Positions 9,739 to 20,595 of a DNA stretch of 64,000 nt are shown in pieces. Every line of letters starts with the position of its first letter. Position 1 is the stretch's first letter. The notes under the pieces are model-generated. The model did not search any database, was not told where the DNA came from, and worked only from the letters and a program-made list of their open reading frames with translations. This stretch comes from Tetragenococcus koreensis (GTDB lineage: Bacteria > Bacillota > Bacilli > Lactobacillales > Enterococcaceae): contig NZ_CP027786.1 of the NCBI RefSeq assembly GCF_003795145.1, positions 2,356,001-2,420,000 of the forward strand, written 5' to 3'. A program made the position numbers and the translations under genes.

Positions 9739-10592
9739 AGCGGATTTTAATTACGGGGAAGAATAGTTATATAGGGAACTCATTTGAAAAATGGGTAGCA
9801 GATGATGATAATTTTTATGTTGAAAAAATCTCTGTAAGAGACGATAACTGGAAAAATTTAAATTTTTCAACCTTTGATGTGGTCTTTCACGTTGCGGGAA
9901 TAGCTCATGTATCTTCTGATCCAAAGATGGAAGAACGCTATTATAAGGTAAACAGAGATTTAACAATTGAAGTAGCAAACAAAGCCAAAAAAGATGGAGT
10001 TAAACAATTCATTTTTATGAGTAGTATTATCGTTTATGGGGACAGTGACAAATCAGATGGGACTATTAGTATTTCGACTATTCCTAAACCAAGTAATTTT
10101 TATGGTAATAGCAAGCTACAAGCAGAAGAGGGAATAGCAAATTTACAAGCAGATAATTTCAATGTTGTTGTTATCCGCCCCCCTATGATTTATGGTAAAG
10201 GTTCAAAAGGGAATTACCCTAAGTTAGCTAAATTAGCAAAAATAACCCCAATTTTCCCAAATTTTTCGAATAAACGAAGTATGTTACATATAGATAATTT
10301 ATGTGAGTTTATTAAGTTGATGATAGTTAATAATGAAAAAGGCCTCTTTTTCCCACAAAACAAAGAGTTTGTTAATACGAGTGAGTTGGTTCGAATTATT
10401 AACAAAGTACACGGGAAAAAAGTGCTTTTAATTTCAATCTTTAATCCTATTATAAAAAGATGTACCTATTTTGTCGTTTTTAATAAAGTTTTTGGAAATT
10501 TAGCGTATGATCAACATTTGAGTTATTACTATAAAAATTATCAAATTAGAAATTTTAAAGAATCTATAGAGTTAACGGAGAGGGGGAAATAA
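9735..10592 (+). CDS. Extended SDR, likely UDP-4-keto-6-deoxy-HexNAc reductase/epimerase
   Basis: Rossmann-type NAD(P)-dependent sugar-nucleotide enzyme, 285 residues. The N-terminal ILITGKNSYIG is a degenerate glycine motif; FHVAGIAHV, the MSSIIVYGDS serine and YGNSK (YxxxK) complete the catalytic set. It overlaps the primer transferase by four bases and follows the dehydratase, like the wbpV/wbpL arrangement that makes QuiNAc or FucNAc precursors. The exact product cannot be read from sequence. Confidence 0.75.
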   Translation: MKRILITGKNSYIGNSFEKWVADDDNFYVEKISVRDDNWKNLNFSTFDVVFHVAGIAHVSSDPKMEERYYKVNRDLTIEVANKAKKDGVKQFIFMSSIIVYGDSDKSDGTISISTIPKPSNFYGNSKLQAEEGIANLQADNFNVVVIRPPMIYGKGSKGNYPKLAKLAKITPIFPNFSNKRSMLHIDNLCEFIKLMIVNNEKGLFFPQNKEFVNTSELVRIINKVHGKKVLLISIFNPIIKRCTYFVVFNKVFGNLAYDQHLSYYYKNYQIRNFKESIELTERGK

Positions 10593-10593
10593 T

Positions 10594-11697
10594 TTGGCAA
10601 AGAAAGTCCTTTTTTTAGTAAATCACGATGTTGTAATTTATAACTTTAGACGAGAATTAGTGGAACATTTACTTTCAGAAAATTACCAAGTCATTATTTC
10701 TTCTCCTTATGGTGAAAGAATTGATCAGCTCATTGAAATGGGATGTGTCTATGATGAGGTTAAAATCGAAAGACATAGCACGAACCCTTTGGATGATATG
10801 AAATTATTTCTATATTATAAAAAGATAATGAAAAAATACGAGCCAGATGTTGTGTTAACTTATACTATAAAGCCTAATGTTTATGGCGCTATGGCTGCCA
10901 AAATCGCGAAAATACCCTGTATAGCTAATATAACAGGTTTAGGTACAGCGCTAGAAAAAAAAGGAGTCATGCAAAAAATTACACTAACCTTATATAAAAT
11001 AGCTTTTTCTAAGATAAGTAAAGTCTTTTTTCAAAACACCGAAAACCTTGAGTTCTTTAGGGAACATGGTATTGCTACAAAAAGACATAGATTGCTCCCA
11101 GGATCAGGAGTGAACTTGAACCACTTTCAATTAATGGATTACCCACCAGACGATGTAGTAAAGTTTGTTTTTGTATCAAGAATCATGAAAGAAAAAGGCA
11201 TCGATCAGTATCTAGGAATGGCAGAGTATATAAAGCAAAAATACCCTAATGTTGAATTTCATATTCTCGGATTTTGTGAGGATTCTTATGAAAAAGTGTT
11301 AAAGAAAATGCAACAAAGAAATATTATTAAATACCATGGAATGCAAAGTGATGTTAGGAATTTTCATAAGTTCTCGCATTGCACAATTCATCCTACTTAT
11401 TATCCAGAAGGAATGTCGAATGTTTTATTAGAGAGTGCTGCATGTGGTAGACCTATAATTACAACAAATCGTAGTGGATGTAGAGAGATTATAGACGATG
11501 AAGTCAATGGTTATATAGTAGAACAAGAAGATACTAATGACTTAATCGAGAAAGTTGAAAAATTTTTGAGCTTGAATTTTGAAGAGAAAAAAGCGATGGG
11601 ATTAGCTGGAAGGAAGAAAGTAGAAAGAGAATTTGATAGAAAAATAATAGTTGATGCTTACCAAGAAGAAATTAATGTAATTTTGGAGAATAACTGA
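10594..11697 (+). CDS. GT4-family glycosyltransferase
   Basis: Retaining GT-B glycosyltransferase, 367 residues. The N-domain begins KKVLFLVNHDVVIYNFRREL; the C-domain has FVSRIMKEKGID and the donor-binding region HPTYYPEGMSNVLLESAACG. It resembles CapM/WcaA-like capsule transferases using UDP-HexNAc or UDP-Gal. Start is TTG at 10594 after GAGAGGGGG. From about here GC content falls sharply, usual for serotype-specific segments of capsule loci. Its TGA overlaps the ATG of the next gene by one base. Confidence 0.85.
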   Translation: MAKKVLFLVNHDVVIYNFRRELVEHLLSENYQVIISSPYGERIDQLIEMGCVYDEVKIERHSTNPLDDMKLFLYYKKIMKKYEPDVVLTYTIKPNVYGAMAAKIAKIPCIANITGLGTALEKKGVMQKITLTLYKIAFSKISKVFFQNTENLEFFREHGIATKRHRLLPGSGVNLNHFQLMDYPPDDVVKFVFVSRIMKEKGIDQYLGMAEYIKQKYPNVEFHILGFCEDSYEKVLKKMQQRNIIKYHGMQSDVRNFHKFSHCTIHPTYYPEGMSNVLLESAACGRPIITTNRSGCREIIDDEVNGYIVEQEDTNDLIEKVEKFLSLNFEEKKAMGLAGRKKVEREFDRKIIVDAYQEEINVILENN

Positions 11698-12593
11698 TGG
11701 ATTATAAAAAAATCATAAAAAATAAAGACTTACGAATAAAAATATTACACTACTTAAAATGGGTTCCAGATACATGGGTATTAAACCTACAATATATGAT
11801 TAAAATGAAACGAAGACTTAATTTGAAAAAACCTAGAAGATTTACTGAAAAAATACAATGGTATAAAGTAAATTATCGAAATCCTTTACTGACTGTTTGT
11901 GCCGATAAATATATGGTTAGAGAGTACGTAAAGATGAAAGGACTAGCTCATAAGCTTACTGACTTATACTTTGTAACGGATGATCCTACAAAACTAAAAA
12001 TTGAAGACCTTCCTAACAATTTTATAATAAAGACAACGAATGGAAGTGGTACCAATATAATCTGTAAAGATAAGTTTTCAATAGACATTAACAATATACA
12101 AAATAAATTAAATAATTGGTTAAACAGAGACATTTTTGCAATTGCTAGAGAATGGTCATATAAGGATATAAAACCCAAAGTAGTTGTTGAAGAATATCTT
12201 GAAGATACAGAAAATAGTTTCGAGGGGATTAACGATTATAAATTTTTCTGTTTTAATGGTAAACCGTGTTATGTTGTTTTTGACATAGACAGACATTCCG
12301 GACATAAAAGGAATATTTACGACATTGATTGGAATTATATTGATGTGAATACTGACCGTAATAATTTTGGTGATATTGTACCGAAGCCAGAGGGTTACGA
12401 AGAAATGGTAAATATAGCTAAAATTTTATCTGAAGATTTTCCTTTTGTCAGAGTAGACTTGTATTATGTGAATAAAAAAGTTTATTTTGGCGAATTAACT
12501 TTTTACCCTTGGTCTGGTTATGTTCAATTTAATCCGGATAAATTTGATCTTATTTTAGGGGAAAAGCTTTCCTTACCTACGAAAAATTCGTAA
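11697..12593 (+). CDS. TupA-like ATP-grasp protein
   Basis: 298 residues of the TupA-like ATP-grasp family found in polysaccharide loci. Visible marks are the N-terminal FTEKIQWYK, the ADKYMVREYV stretch, IIKTTNGSGTN as nucleotide-binding loop, VVVEEYLED, DYKFFCFNGKP and VRVDLYYVNKKVYFGELTFYP near the end. By analogy with TupA (peptide-like amide formation on a polymer) it may attach an amino acid or similar group to a sugar, for example as an amide on a uronic acid; uronate genes lie downstream. A second member of the family is at 18471. Confidence 0.8.
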   Translation: MDYKKIIKNKDLRIKILHYLKWVPDTWVLNLQYMIKMKRRLNLKKPRRFTEKIQWYKVNYRNPLLTVCADKYMVREYVKMKGLAHKLTDLYFVTDDPTKLKIEDLPNNFIIKTTNGSGTNIICKDKFSIDINNIQNKLNNWLNRDIFAIAREWSYKDIKPKVVVEEYLEDTENSFEGINDYKFFCFNGKPCYVVFDIDRHSGHKRNIYDIDWNYIDVNTDRNNFGDIVPKPEGYEEMVNIAKILSEDFPFVRVDLYYVNKKVYFGELTFYPWSGYVQFNPDKFDLILGEKLSLPTKNS

Positions 12594-12670
12594 CAAATTA
12601 TTATAAAATAATTTTCACAAAGAAGATAAGTACAATATATTTCAAAAGAATACAGCGGGGGTAGAAAATA

Positions 12671-13753
12671 GTGTTCTATTATTATTTTTTTATAGGACTT
12701 TTAATTTTAAACTTAATTACTGATAAATCTCCATTTCAAAGTAATTTTTACGCAAAATTGCTCCTTGTTTATATGATCGCGTTGACTTTAATAGTAGGTA
12801 TAACTAACACATTAACAGCTGATATGCGAATATATTTGAAATATTTAAACATTATGGGAAATGTGAGTCTATCTGACTCAATGAGCTTAACAAGATGGGA
12901 ACCAGGTTTTGTTATTTTTCAATGGCTTTTATCTAAAATAAGTACCTCCTATATGTTTTTTATTCCTGTATCAGCTTTATTAATTTTATTATTAATAATT
13001 AAACCTTTAAAGGAAACCATTCCGTTTAATAAGATTCCATTAGTAATGTTTGGTTATTTAAGTTTATTTAGCTTTTATAATTTATTAAATAATATTTTAA
13101 GACAAGGTTTCTCAGTTGCTTTTTTGTTAGTAATGCTTGTTTATTTAGAAAAAAATAGATATCTACATGCTATTATTTTTCTTATTATTGCTACTGCTTT
13201 TCATAAGACCGCTATTATTGGAATTATAATAATTATATTATATAAAATGAGTATTTTGCTTAGTAAGTATGTTTATATCTATTTTCTAGCATCTTTAACG
13301 ATGGTTTTCAATATAAACCAAAAACTTGTAACGATACTCCCATTTTCACTGATTAACGATACAGAAAGTTACTTACAGCAATACACGTCAGATTCCAGTC
13401 TATTAAAGTATGGGTCAGTAAATAGGTTAGATTTCCTTTTATTTAGTGTTTTTTGGTTTCTCTTAGGTTTATTTTTCTACAAAAAATATCTTTCTAACGA
13501 TTCATTTTATTTATTAGTTATTAAAGCATACGCTATTTATGGGACAGTATTCTTTTTATTAGGTTTTATAAGTTTTTCAGATAGGTTAGCAATTTATTCG
13601 TGGTTTTTAATCCCGATAGTGTTATTTTATCCAATAATAAAAATGGAGTCTAAATTTAAACTGTTTTGGAGTCTTTTCGGAATTGTTGTTTGTATGGCGA
13701 TGATGCACATTTTCGATGTTTCTGACCACTTTTCAGTTCTTATTCAATTTTAA
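12671..13753 (+). CDS. wzy: EpsG/Wzy-type polysaccharide polymerase
   Basis: 360 residues with about ten hydrophobic segments, pI-neutral loops and very AT-rich DNA, as usual for Wzy. The segment LLNNILRQGFSVAFLLVM matches the conserved NxxRQ region of the EpsG family, and AFHKTAIIGI follows. It would join repeat units at the outer membrane face. Start is GTG at 12671 after GGGGG. No other polymerase candidate is present in the locus. Confidence 0.8.
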   Translation: MFYYYFFIGLLILNLITDKSPFQSNFYAKLLLVYMIALTLIVGITNTLTADMRIYLKYLNIMGNVSLSDSMSLTRWEPGFVIFQWLLSKISTSYMFFIPVSALLILLLIIKPLKETIPFNKIPLVMFGYLSLFSFYNLLNNILRQGFSVAFLLVMLVYLEKNRYLHAIIFLIIATAFHKTAIIGIIIIILYKMSILLSKYVYIYFLASLTMVFNINQKLVTILPFSLINDTESYLQQYTSDSSLLKYGSVNRLDFLLFSVFWFLLGLFFYKKYLSNDSFYLLVIKAYAIYGTVFFLLGFISFSDRLAIYSWFLIPIVLFYPIIKMESKFKLFWSLFGIVVCMAMMHIFDVSDHFSVLIQF

Positions 13754-13803
13754 GGAAATATATACAGAAATCTTGTAAGCTAAAAAGAAAGTGAGTGTTT
13801 AAA

Positions 13804-14589
13804 ATGGATATTTCAGTTATTACGTCAGTTCATAATTCTGAAAAGTATATAAAAGATTGTGTTGAATCTGTTCAGCGACAAACATTGCCATACAATCTAA
13901 CTTTGGAACATCTTATTGTGGACGACGGGTCTACTGATGGTACTAAAACTATTATTAACCAGTTGCAAAAAAAATACACTAATATAAAATATTTTAATTA
14001 TGGAAAAATTGGCAGAGCAAAAGCTTTAAACAAGGCTGTTGATAATTCCAAAGGCACTTTTATAGCAAATATTGATTCGGATGATGTGTTTTTAACGAAC
14101 AAATTGTACATGCAGTATCGATTTATGTTGCTTCACGAAGATTGTGATTTATTAACCACAAATTTTATTACATTTAATGATGAAATACCTTTAAGATCCA
14201 AAGAAAAGACAACTTACGAACGTATTGATCATGGTTTGCTAAAAAAAAATACAATAACTCATAGTAGTGTTTTATTTAGACAACAACAACTTTTAGAGAT
14301 TGGGAAATATGATGAGAAAAGGAATTCACAAATTGATTTAGAGTTATGGTTAAGATATTTGTATTACGGAATGAATGTTTATAATTTAGACTCAATTTTA
14401 ACTGGTAAAAGAATTCATGCGAACCAAAGTTTTGAAAAGAAAGATAGAGTTAGGTATTTAACAGTAGGATCAAAGCTAAAATTAGAATATATTTTTAAAA
14501 TGAGTAAATACCAATATATTCCTGCAGTTGGTGTACGTTTTTTAGCAGGATTGTTACCTGAAAATTTCAGAAAAAAATTTAGAACTTAA
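13804..14589 (+). CDS. GT2-family (GT-A) glycosyltransferase
   Basis: Inverting glycosyltransferase of 261 residues: DISVITSVHNSEKYIKDCVESV, LIVDDGSTDGT and the metal-binding NIDSDDVF, then a HSSVLFRQQQL acceptor region. The ATG at 13804 is preferred over GTG at 13795, which lies inside the likely ribosome site (GAAAGTGAG). It adds one residue of the capsule repeat unit. Confidence 0.88.
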   Translation: MDISVITSVHNSEKYIKDCVESVQRQTLPYNLTLEHLIVDDGSTDGTKTIINQLQKKYTNIKYFNYGKIGRAKALNKAVDNSKGTFIANIDSDDVFLTNKLYMQYRFMLLHEDCDLLTTNFITFNDEIPLRSKEKTTYERIDHGLLKKNTITHSSVLFRQQQLLEIGKYDEKRNSQIDLELWLRYLYYGMNVYNLDSILTGKRIHANQSFEKKDRVRYLTVGSKLKLEYIFKMSKYQYIPAVGVRFLAGLLPENFRKKFRT

Positions 14590-14624
14590 AAAGGATAAAC
14601 TTCTCTTATAAAGGGGTGCAACAG

Positions 14625-15632
14625 ATGAGAATTTTAGTTACAGGCGCAGCGGGCTTCATAGGCTTTCATTTAAGTAAAGCAATTTTAGAAAAAGGAAATA
14701 AAGTTATAGGAATCGATAATCTCAATGATTACTATGTACAAGATTTAAAAACTTCTCGTTTGGAAATTTTAAAAAGAATGCACGGTTTTACATTCCATAA
14801 AGTAGATTTAAAAGATAAAACTGATGTGGAGGCCATTTTTGAAAAATATCAACCTGAATACGTAGTTAACTTAGCAGCACAAGCTGGAGTACGTTATTCA
14901 ATTGAGAATCCGTATGCTTATGTAGATTCAAATTTGGTTGGGTTTATGAACGTTTTAGAAGCTTGTCGGCACTTTCCAGTAAAACATCTATTGTATGCTT
15001 CCTCAAGCTCGGTTTACGGAGGAAATAAAGTAGCTCCTTTTTCCACCAATCATAATGTAGATCATCCAGTTTCTTTATATGCAGCTACAAAAAAATCTAA
15101 TGAACTAATGGCCCATGCTTATAGCCATTTATATGAAATTCCAACCACTGGCCTGAGATTTTTCACTGTGTATGGTCCGTATGGTAGACCTGATATGGCT
15201 TACTTTTCTTTTACGCAAAATATTTTATCTGGAAAGCCAATTAAAGTATTTAATCACGGAAAAATGGAGAGAGACTTTACATATGTTGATGATATTGTAG
15301 AAGGGATCGAAAAGTTAATACCATTAGCACCGTCGGCTAATCCTGATTGGAATGAAAGCGAAGATGATTTGAGTACAAGTTTTGCTCCATATAAAATTTA
15401 TAATATTGGAAATAATAGCCCAGTGCCCTTAATGAGATTTATTAATGCGTTAGAGACTGCATTAGGAAAAGAAGCTGAAAAAATTTATATGGATATGCAA
15501 CCAGGAGATGTAATGAGGACCTATGCAGATGTAACTGATTTAGAGAGAGATATTAATTTTAAACCAAGTACATCTATAGAAGATGGGTTGCAAAAATTTG
15601 TAGATTGGTACAAAGAGTATTATCAGATTTAA
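14625..15632 (+). CDS. UDP-glucuronate 4-epimerase
   Basis: NAD-dependent extended SDR. RILVTGAAGFIGFHL is the dinucleotide motif, YASSSSVYGGN the serine, YAATKKSNE the YxxxK pair. The stretch GIDNLNDYYVQDLKTSRLEIL is the signature that separates UDP-GlcA epimerases from GalE. It makes UDP-GalA from UDP-GlcA, which the next gene supplies. The ATG at 14625 follows AAGGGG by 8 bases; GTG at 14616 overlaps that site. Confidence 0.88.
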   Translation: MRILVTGAAGFIGFHLSKAILEKGNKVIGIDNLNDYYVQDLKTSRLEILKRMHGFTFHKVDLKDKTDVEAIFEKYQPEYVVNLAAQAGVRYSIENPYAYVDSNLVGFMNVLEACRHFPVKHLLYASSSSVYGGNKVAPFSTNHNVDHPVSLYAATKKSNELMAHAYSHLYEIPTTGLRFFTVYGPYGRPDMAYFSFTQNILSGKPIKVFNHGKMERDFTYVDDIVEGIEKLIPLAPSANPDWNESEDDLSTSFAPYKIYNIGNNSPVPLMRFINALETALGKEAEKIYMDMQPGDVMRTYADVTDLERDINFKPSTSIEDGLQKFVDWYKEYYQI

Positions 15633-15653
15633 TTTATGTATACGGAGGTTATT

Positions 15654-16820
15654 ATGAAGGTATCAGTTTTTGGGTTAGGGTATGTTGGTTTAGCAAACGT
15701 GTTGTTGTTGAGCCAGAATGAAGAAGTGAAAGCGTATGATATTGTTGAAGAAAAAGTGCAAATGCTTCAACAAAGACAGTCGCCATTGGAAGATAAAGAA
15801 GTACACGAATTTTTAAAGCGTGATGATTTAAGTGTTGAATTTACAAATGATTTTGAGGATGCGGTAAAATACGCTGATTATCTAGTTATCGCTACGCCAA
15901 CGGATTATGATGAAAAGAGAAATTATTTTAATACATCAACAGTGGAAGATGTGATTACGAAGGCACTAGAGATTCGACCTGATGCCACTTTCATCATTAA
16001 ATCAACAGTACCAGTTGGATATACTTTAGATGCAAAAGCAAAGTTTGGTACGGATAATATTATTTTTTCACCTGAGTTTTTACGTGAAGGTAAAGCATTA
16101 TATGATAATTTATATCCTTCCAGAATTATTGTGGGTGAAGATTCAGATCGTGGACGTGAGATAGCGCATATGTTTAAAGAGAATGTGTTTAAAGAAAATG
16201 TAGAAGTCTTATTGACTCATCCGACAGAAGCAGAAGCAATTAAGCTATTTTCAAATACATACCTTGCGATGCGTGTAGCTTATTTTAACGAATTAGATAC
16301 TTATGCTGAATCGAGAGGTTTGGACACGAAAGAAATCATCGAAGGAGTCAGTCTAGATCCTAGAATTGGAAGTCATTATAATAATCCATCATTTGGTTAT
16401 GGAGGCTATTGTTTACCGAAAGATACAAAGCAACTTTTAGCCAATTATACTGAAGTACCACAAAATATTATGACGGCGATTGTAGACGCTAATCGCACAA
16501 GAAAAGACTTTGTTGCTGACCAGATTATCGCAAAAGATCCGGAAGTTGTCGGGATTTATCGGTTAACAATGAAAGCTAATTCGGATAATTTCCGTCAATC
16601 GGCGATTCAGGGAATTATGAAGCGTATTAAAGCAAAAGGGATCGAAGTTGTGGTTTATGAACCGTCTTTGTCTGAAAAAGAGTTCTTTAATTCAAGGGTG
16701 ATCGAAAGTTTTGATGAATTTAAAGAAATAGTTGATGTTGTTGTTTCAAATCGTATGGAATCAGAATTAAATGATGTAAAAGATAAAGTTTATACAAGGG
16801 ACATTTTTTATCGAGATTAA
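15654..16820 (+). CDS. ugd: UDP-glucose 6-dehydrogenase
   Basis: Oxidises UDP-glucose to UDP-glucuronate with two NAD. Motifs: [18 protein letters not shown] (Rossmann), [17 protein letters not shown], and the catalytic Cys in [12 protein letters not shown]. Length 388 matches the short Gram-positive type. ATG at 15654 follows GGAGG (15643); the upstream ATG at 15636 lacks a site. Together with the epimerase it shows the polymer contains uronic acid. Confidence 0.93.
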   Translation: MKVSVFGLGYVGLANVLLLSQNEEVKAYDIVEEKVQMLQQRQSPLEDKEVHEFLKRDDLSVEFTNDFEDAVKYADYLVIATPTDYDEKRNYFNTSTVEDVITKALEIRPDATFIIKSTVPVGYTLDAKAKFGTDNIIFSPEFLREGKALYDNLYPSRIIVGEDSDRGREIAHMFKENVFKENVEVLLTHPTEAEAIKLFSNTYLAMRVAYFNELDTYAESRGLDTKEIIEGVSLDPRIGSHYNNPSFGYGGYCLPKDTKQLLANYTEVPQNIMTAIVDANRTRKDFVADQIIAKDPEVVGIYRLTMKANSDNFRQSAIQGIMKRIKAKGIEVVVYEPSLSEKEFFNSRVIESFDEFKEIVDVVVSNRMESELNDVKDKVYTRDIFYRD

Positions 16821-16923
16821 GCTGAATGAAGGTATTGTTGTTAATCTTAAAGTTTCAATTATACGGAATTATTTTGAAAAACGTACTTTTTTGAAAATAA
16901 CGCTGGAAGAATAGAGGATTTTT

Positions 16924-18351
16924 TTGAAGAAGACATTAAGTAATTTTATTTATCAAAGTATTTTTCAGGTAACGAAAATCTTATTACCATTTATTACTAT
17001 ACCGATAGTTTCTCAAGCATTAGGTCCTAGTGGTATCGGTGTCTATAATTACACTCGGTCTATAGCACAATACTTTGTTTTAATAGCTGGATTAGGCATA
17101 GGAGTATATGGAAATAGACAAATTGCAATACATAGAGATAACAAGATAGATTTGTCGCGAACTTTTTGGGAAATTTTTTCTATGAGCTTTTTTATATCTG
17201 TGTGTTCATTATTTGTTTATTTTATTATTATTAGTTTTTCAGAAGATAAAATTTATTTTTATTATCAGTCATTGATTATAATTGCTGCTGTTTTTGATAT
17301 TTCTTGGTTCTTTATGGGAATGGAAGATTTTAAAAAATCTAGTTTGAGTAGTTTAGCTGGTCAAATAGTTGCATTTATTCTGATTCTTGTTTTTGTAAAT
17401 GATCAAAATGATTTAAATAAATATATATTAATTCAAGGATTTAATATTTTATTTTCTCAACTCGTTATGTGGGGATTTGTTCGAAAATATATTATTTTTT
17501 GTAAGGTTTCATTCAAAAATATTAAAAAACATTTCTTTCCCGCTTTACAATATTTTATCCCTAAAATTGCAATAATGCTTTACACTAATTTAAATAAGAC
17601 ATTGCTTGGTTGGCTTGGAACATCTGCACAGGTTGGCTTTTATTCAAATACGGTGCAAATAAATGGTGTACTAGTGACACTTATTACGACATTGGACTTG
17701 GTTTTACTACCTAAAATGAGTAATTTGTTCTCTAAGGGCAAATTCAATGAGATTCTAAACGTATTAAAGAAAAGCTTACACTTACAATTGTTTTTTTCAA
17801 TACCATTAGCTTTTGGGTTGTTAACTATTACTTCTCAATTTGTTCCCTGGTTTTTTGGCGAAAAATTTGAATTTATAACTAAGACTATCCCATTAGTTAC
17901 CCCTTTGTTAGTAGTTATTCCTTTAGGTATTGCTGTAGGTAGGCAATTCTTAGTCCCTATGAATAGGGTCAAAGTATATAATATGGCAGTTATTAATGGA
18001 GCTATTGTTGGCGTTATAACAAACTTTATTTTAATCCCAAGAGTTGGAATATATGGTGCTATTGTGGCAACTATTTTATCAGAACTTTTTGTAACGATTA
18101 CTCGTGTGTATGCCTTTATTCGAGAAACGCATTTTAAGTTCGATTTTATGATGATAACGAAGTGTGTGCTTTCAGGATTGATGATGTATTTAATAACAAC
18201 GTGGACTACTTCAGGATGGAATGCGTCTATAAAAACAACTATAATCCAAGTCATTATAGGCATAGTTGTTTATATGGTGCTCATGACAGTACTTAAAGCT
18301 AATCCTATTTTTGAATTGATTAAAAGCAGGGGTAAGTCAATAAGAAATTAG
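16924..18351 (+). CDS. wzx: Wzx-type polysaccharide flippase (MOP/PST family)
   Basis: 475 residues with about 12-14 hydrophobic segments; begins NFIYQSIFQVTKILLPFITIPIVSQALGPSGIGVYNYT, the usual opening of Wzx/RfbX proteins. It exports lipid-linked repeat units for the Wzy polymerase. Start TTG at 16924 with AGAGGA upstream. Very low GC, like the polymerase. Confidence 0.9.
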   Translation: MKKTLSNFIYQSIFQVTKILLPFITIPIVSQALGPSGIGVYNYTRSIAQYFVLIAGLGIGVYGNRQIAIHRDNKIDLSRTFWEIFSMSFFISVCSLFVYFIIISFSEDKIYFYYQSLIIIAAVFDISWFFMGMEDFKKSSLSSLAGQIVAFILILVFVNDQNDLNKYILIQGFNILFSQLVMWGFVRKYIIFCKVSFKNIKKHFFPALQYFIPKIAIMLYTNLNKTLLGWLGTSAQVGFYSNTVQINGVLVTLITTLDLVLLPKMSNLFSKGKFNEILNVLKKSLHLQLFFSIPLAFGLLTITSQFVPWFFGEKFEFITKTIPLVTPLLVVIPLGIAVGRQFLVPMNRVKVYNMAVINGAIVGVITNFILIPRVGIYGAIVATILSELFVTITRVYAFIRETHFKFDFMMITKCVLSGLMMYLITTWTTSGWNASIKTTIIQVIIGIVVYMVLMTVLKANPIFELIKSRGKSIRN

Positions 18352-19060
18352 GAATTGTAAAATAAAGGGCTTTTAGAAGTAAGTGTGAAGGTCGATATTA
18401 GAGGGTTTATAAGGTTGCCCTTCAATAATTTAAAGATTAAAACCTTAAATATGGAATTTAGGGTTTAGTTATGAAAAAAATATTACGTAAAATTTTTAAT
18501 TATATGCAAGAGGTTTCTCCAATTTTTTCGTTAAGGGTATTATATTTTATGGCTACTAAAAAAGTGAAATTGAAACTTTCCGACCCAGAAACTTTTGACG
18601 AAAAAATACAATGGTTAAAATTCTATTGGCAAGATCCTTTAGTTGTTAAATGTGGAGATAAATATACTGTTAGAGAATATATTGAGGACAAAGGGTTAAA
18701 AGAAATATTGCCAAAAATTTATGGAAGTTATGATAGCCCAGATGAAATGGATTATCATAAGTACCCATCAAAATATGTAATCAAAACATCGAATGCGTGT
18801 AAAACGATCATCATAGTAAATGACGCAAATTATATTGATAAGAAGAAGATAAAAACACAATTGGAAACTTGGCAAAAATTGGATTATAGTAAAACTTCGT
18901 TAGAACCACACTATAAGTATATGTTTCCTAAGATAATTGTGGAAGAGTTTTTGGAAGATGGCACAGGTCTTTTCCCAACAGATTATAAATTTTTCTGTTT
19001 TAATGGAATACCTAAATTTGTCGAAGTTATGACAAATCGTGATGAAAATCATAAGATTGA

Positions 19061-20595
19061 GGTTCTCTGTCAAACAACGTTGGTAAAGAATAAAGTCAAA
19101 TAATAATAGATTTTGGAAGAGGATGTACAACGAGCTTACGCTGCTGTATGTTCTCTTTCTTTTTCTATCATTTTGATTTTATTTCTGATTGGTTTTAAAT
19201 TGAAGTGCAGGATAATGCGATTTTTATAATGAATAAAGTTACCGTAACCATAGGCTACCCGGTTCAATACTTTGATCTTGTTATTGATTCCCTCTATCTT
19301 TCCATTGTTATAAGGATAATAGAAGGTGTTTTGGATATGAGGAAAATGAGCGCTCAACGTCTTTAAACTGGTTTTCATGTATCCAGATAGTTCAGGAGAA
19401 GCGGGTTGATCTAAAACAGTTCTTAACTGTTTTGAGTCATTGTGTTCGACGGCTTTAAGAATAGCTTGATACATTGTATAAGTTGCTTTTAGTTCTGGAT
19501 CGTACGCCAACATCTCAGAAACGATTGCTGATTCCAGACGCTGTCCGAACATGGGAAAGTATTGATAGGTAGTATAAGACAACTCGGACTCTTTCTTCAG
19601 TAGTTTCTTCCAGAAGCGTTTGAGTCGTCTGTACTTCTTTTGGTCTTCTCCATTGGACGTTCGAAGTCGATTCATGACTTTTACGCGTGTTTTGTTCATC
19701 GCTCGGTTCACGAGCTGAACGATATGAAATCGATCAATAATGATATCAGCGTTTGGAAACAGTTCAGGGATGAAGCTGACGTAACTGGCATTCATGTCTG
19801 TCGTAATCGTTTTGACCTGATTTCTCTGGTTTTGGCTGTATCGAGAACAGAAGTGATCTTTGATTGTACGAGTATCTTTGCTTTCTAAAATATCTAGTAT
19901 CGTTCCTGTTACGACATCAATATACTCAAAAGCCATTTGCCCATTACCATACTTAAACTCATCAAAAGACAAGTTCTCCGGCAATGAATGATAGTAAGGT
20001 CGATAATACTTCACCTGTTCATTGATGATTCTTTGAATCGTTGTGGAAGAGACATTCGTCTCTTCTGCCAAGCTCTTGATCGAACGAGCATCAGCTGACT
20101 TCGCCAGTATTTCTGCTTTGATAAAATTAGAGATAAAACACGCCTCTTTTACAATCGGTGTTTCCGCAGTAAATGTTGCTTCACAAGATGTACACTTGAA
20201 CCGCTGCTTTTTCACTCTAAGATAGGTCGGGTAAATGCCAGATATTGGAAAAGTGATTCTAGAAGTCTGAGTCCCATTTTTATAGATAGAGAAGTCCTTG
20301 TTTGGTTCCTGACATTTCTTACATTCCGTAGGAATATAAGTCAATGTACAGTCTATAAATTTACATTTCTTTTGTTTGTGTATCCCATAAGACACGCAGT
20401 TATCTTCGAAAATCATGTTTTTGTCTTGAATATCTAGTACATTTTGCATATCATTTGATGTAGGCAAGTGAGTTCCTCCTATGGATATTTGGTTTTTGTC
20501 GACTATTATTCTACAGGAGAACTCACTTGTTTTCTATTTTCTGAGACAAAAAAAGACGCCAGTGATTTCTCACCAACGTCATATATTATAGAACC
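19061..20595 (-). mobile_element. ISL3-family insertion sequence with 8-bp target duplication
   Basis: The ends form an imperfect inverted repeat: left GGTTCTCTGTCAAACAACGT, right (reverse complement) GGTTCTATAATATATGACGT, both then continuing TGGT. The target repeat AAGATTGA occurs at 19053-19060 and 20596-20603. Length 1535 bp. One transposase lies on the minus strand. Confidence 0.93.
19136..20467 (-). CDS. ISL3-family transposase
   Basis: 443 residues. An N-terminal zinc-binding region (CTLTYIPTECKKC and RFKCTSCEATF) and helix-turn-helix are followed by the DDE domain: Asp in ITTDMNASYV, Asp in IIIDRFHIVQLVNRAMNKTR, Glu in NGKIEGINNKIKVLNRVAYG. Full length and undamaged, so the element may still move. 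Confidence 0.93.
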   Translation of the reverse strand: MPTSNDMQNVLDIQDKNMIFEDNCVSYGIHKQKKCKFIDCTLTYIPTECKKCQEPNKDFSIYKNGTQTSRITFPISGIYPTYLRVKKQRFKCTSCEATFTAETPIVKEACFISNFIKAEILAKSADARSIKSLAEETNVSSTTIQRIINEQVKYYRPYYHSLPENLSFDEFKYGNGQMAFEYIDVVTGTILDILESKDTRTIKDHFCSRYSQNQRNQVKTITTDMNASYVSFIPELFPNADIIIDRFHIVQLVNRAMNKTRVKVMNRLRTSNGEDQKKYRRLKRFWKKLLKKESELSYTTYQYFPMFGQRLESAIVSEMLAYDPELKATYTMYQAILKAVEHNDSKQLRTVLDQPASPELSGYMKTSLKTLSAHFPHIQNTFYYPYNNGKIEGINNKIKVLNRVAYGYGNFIHYKNRIILHFNLKPIRNKIKMIEKEREHTAA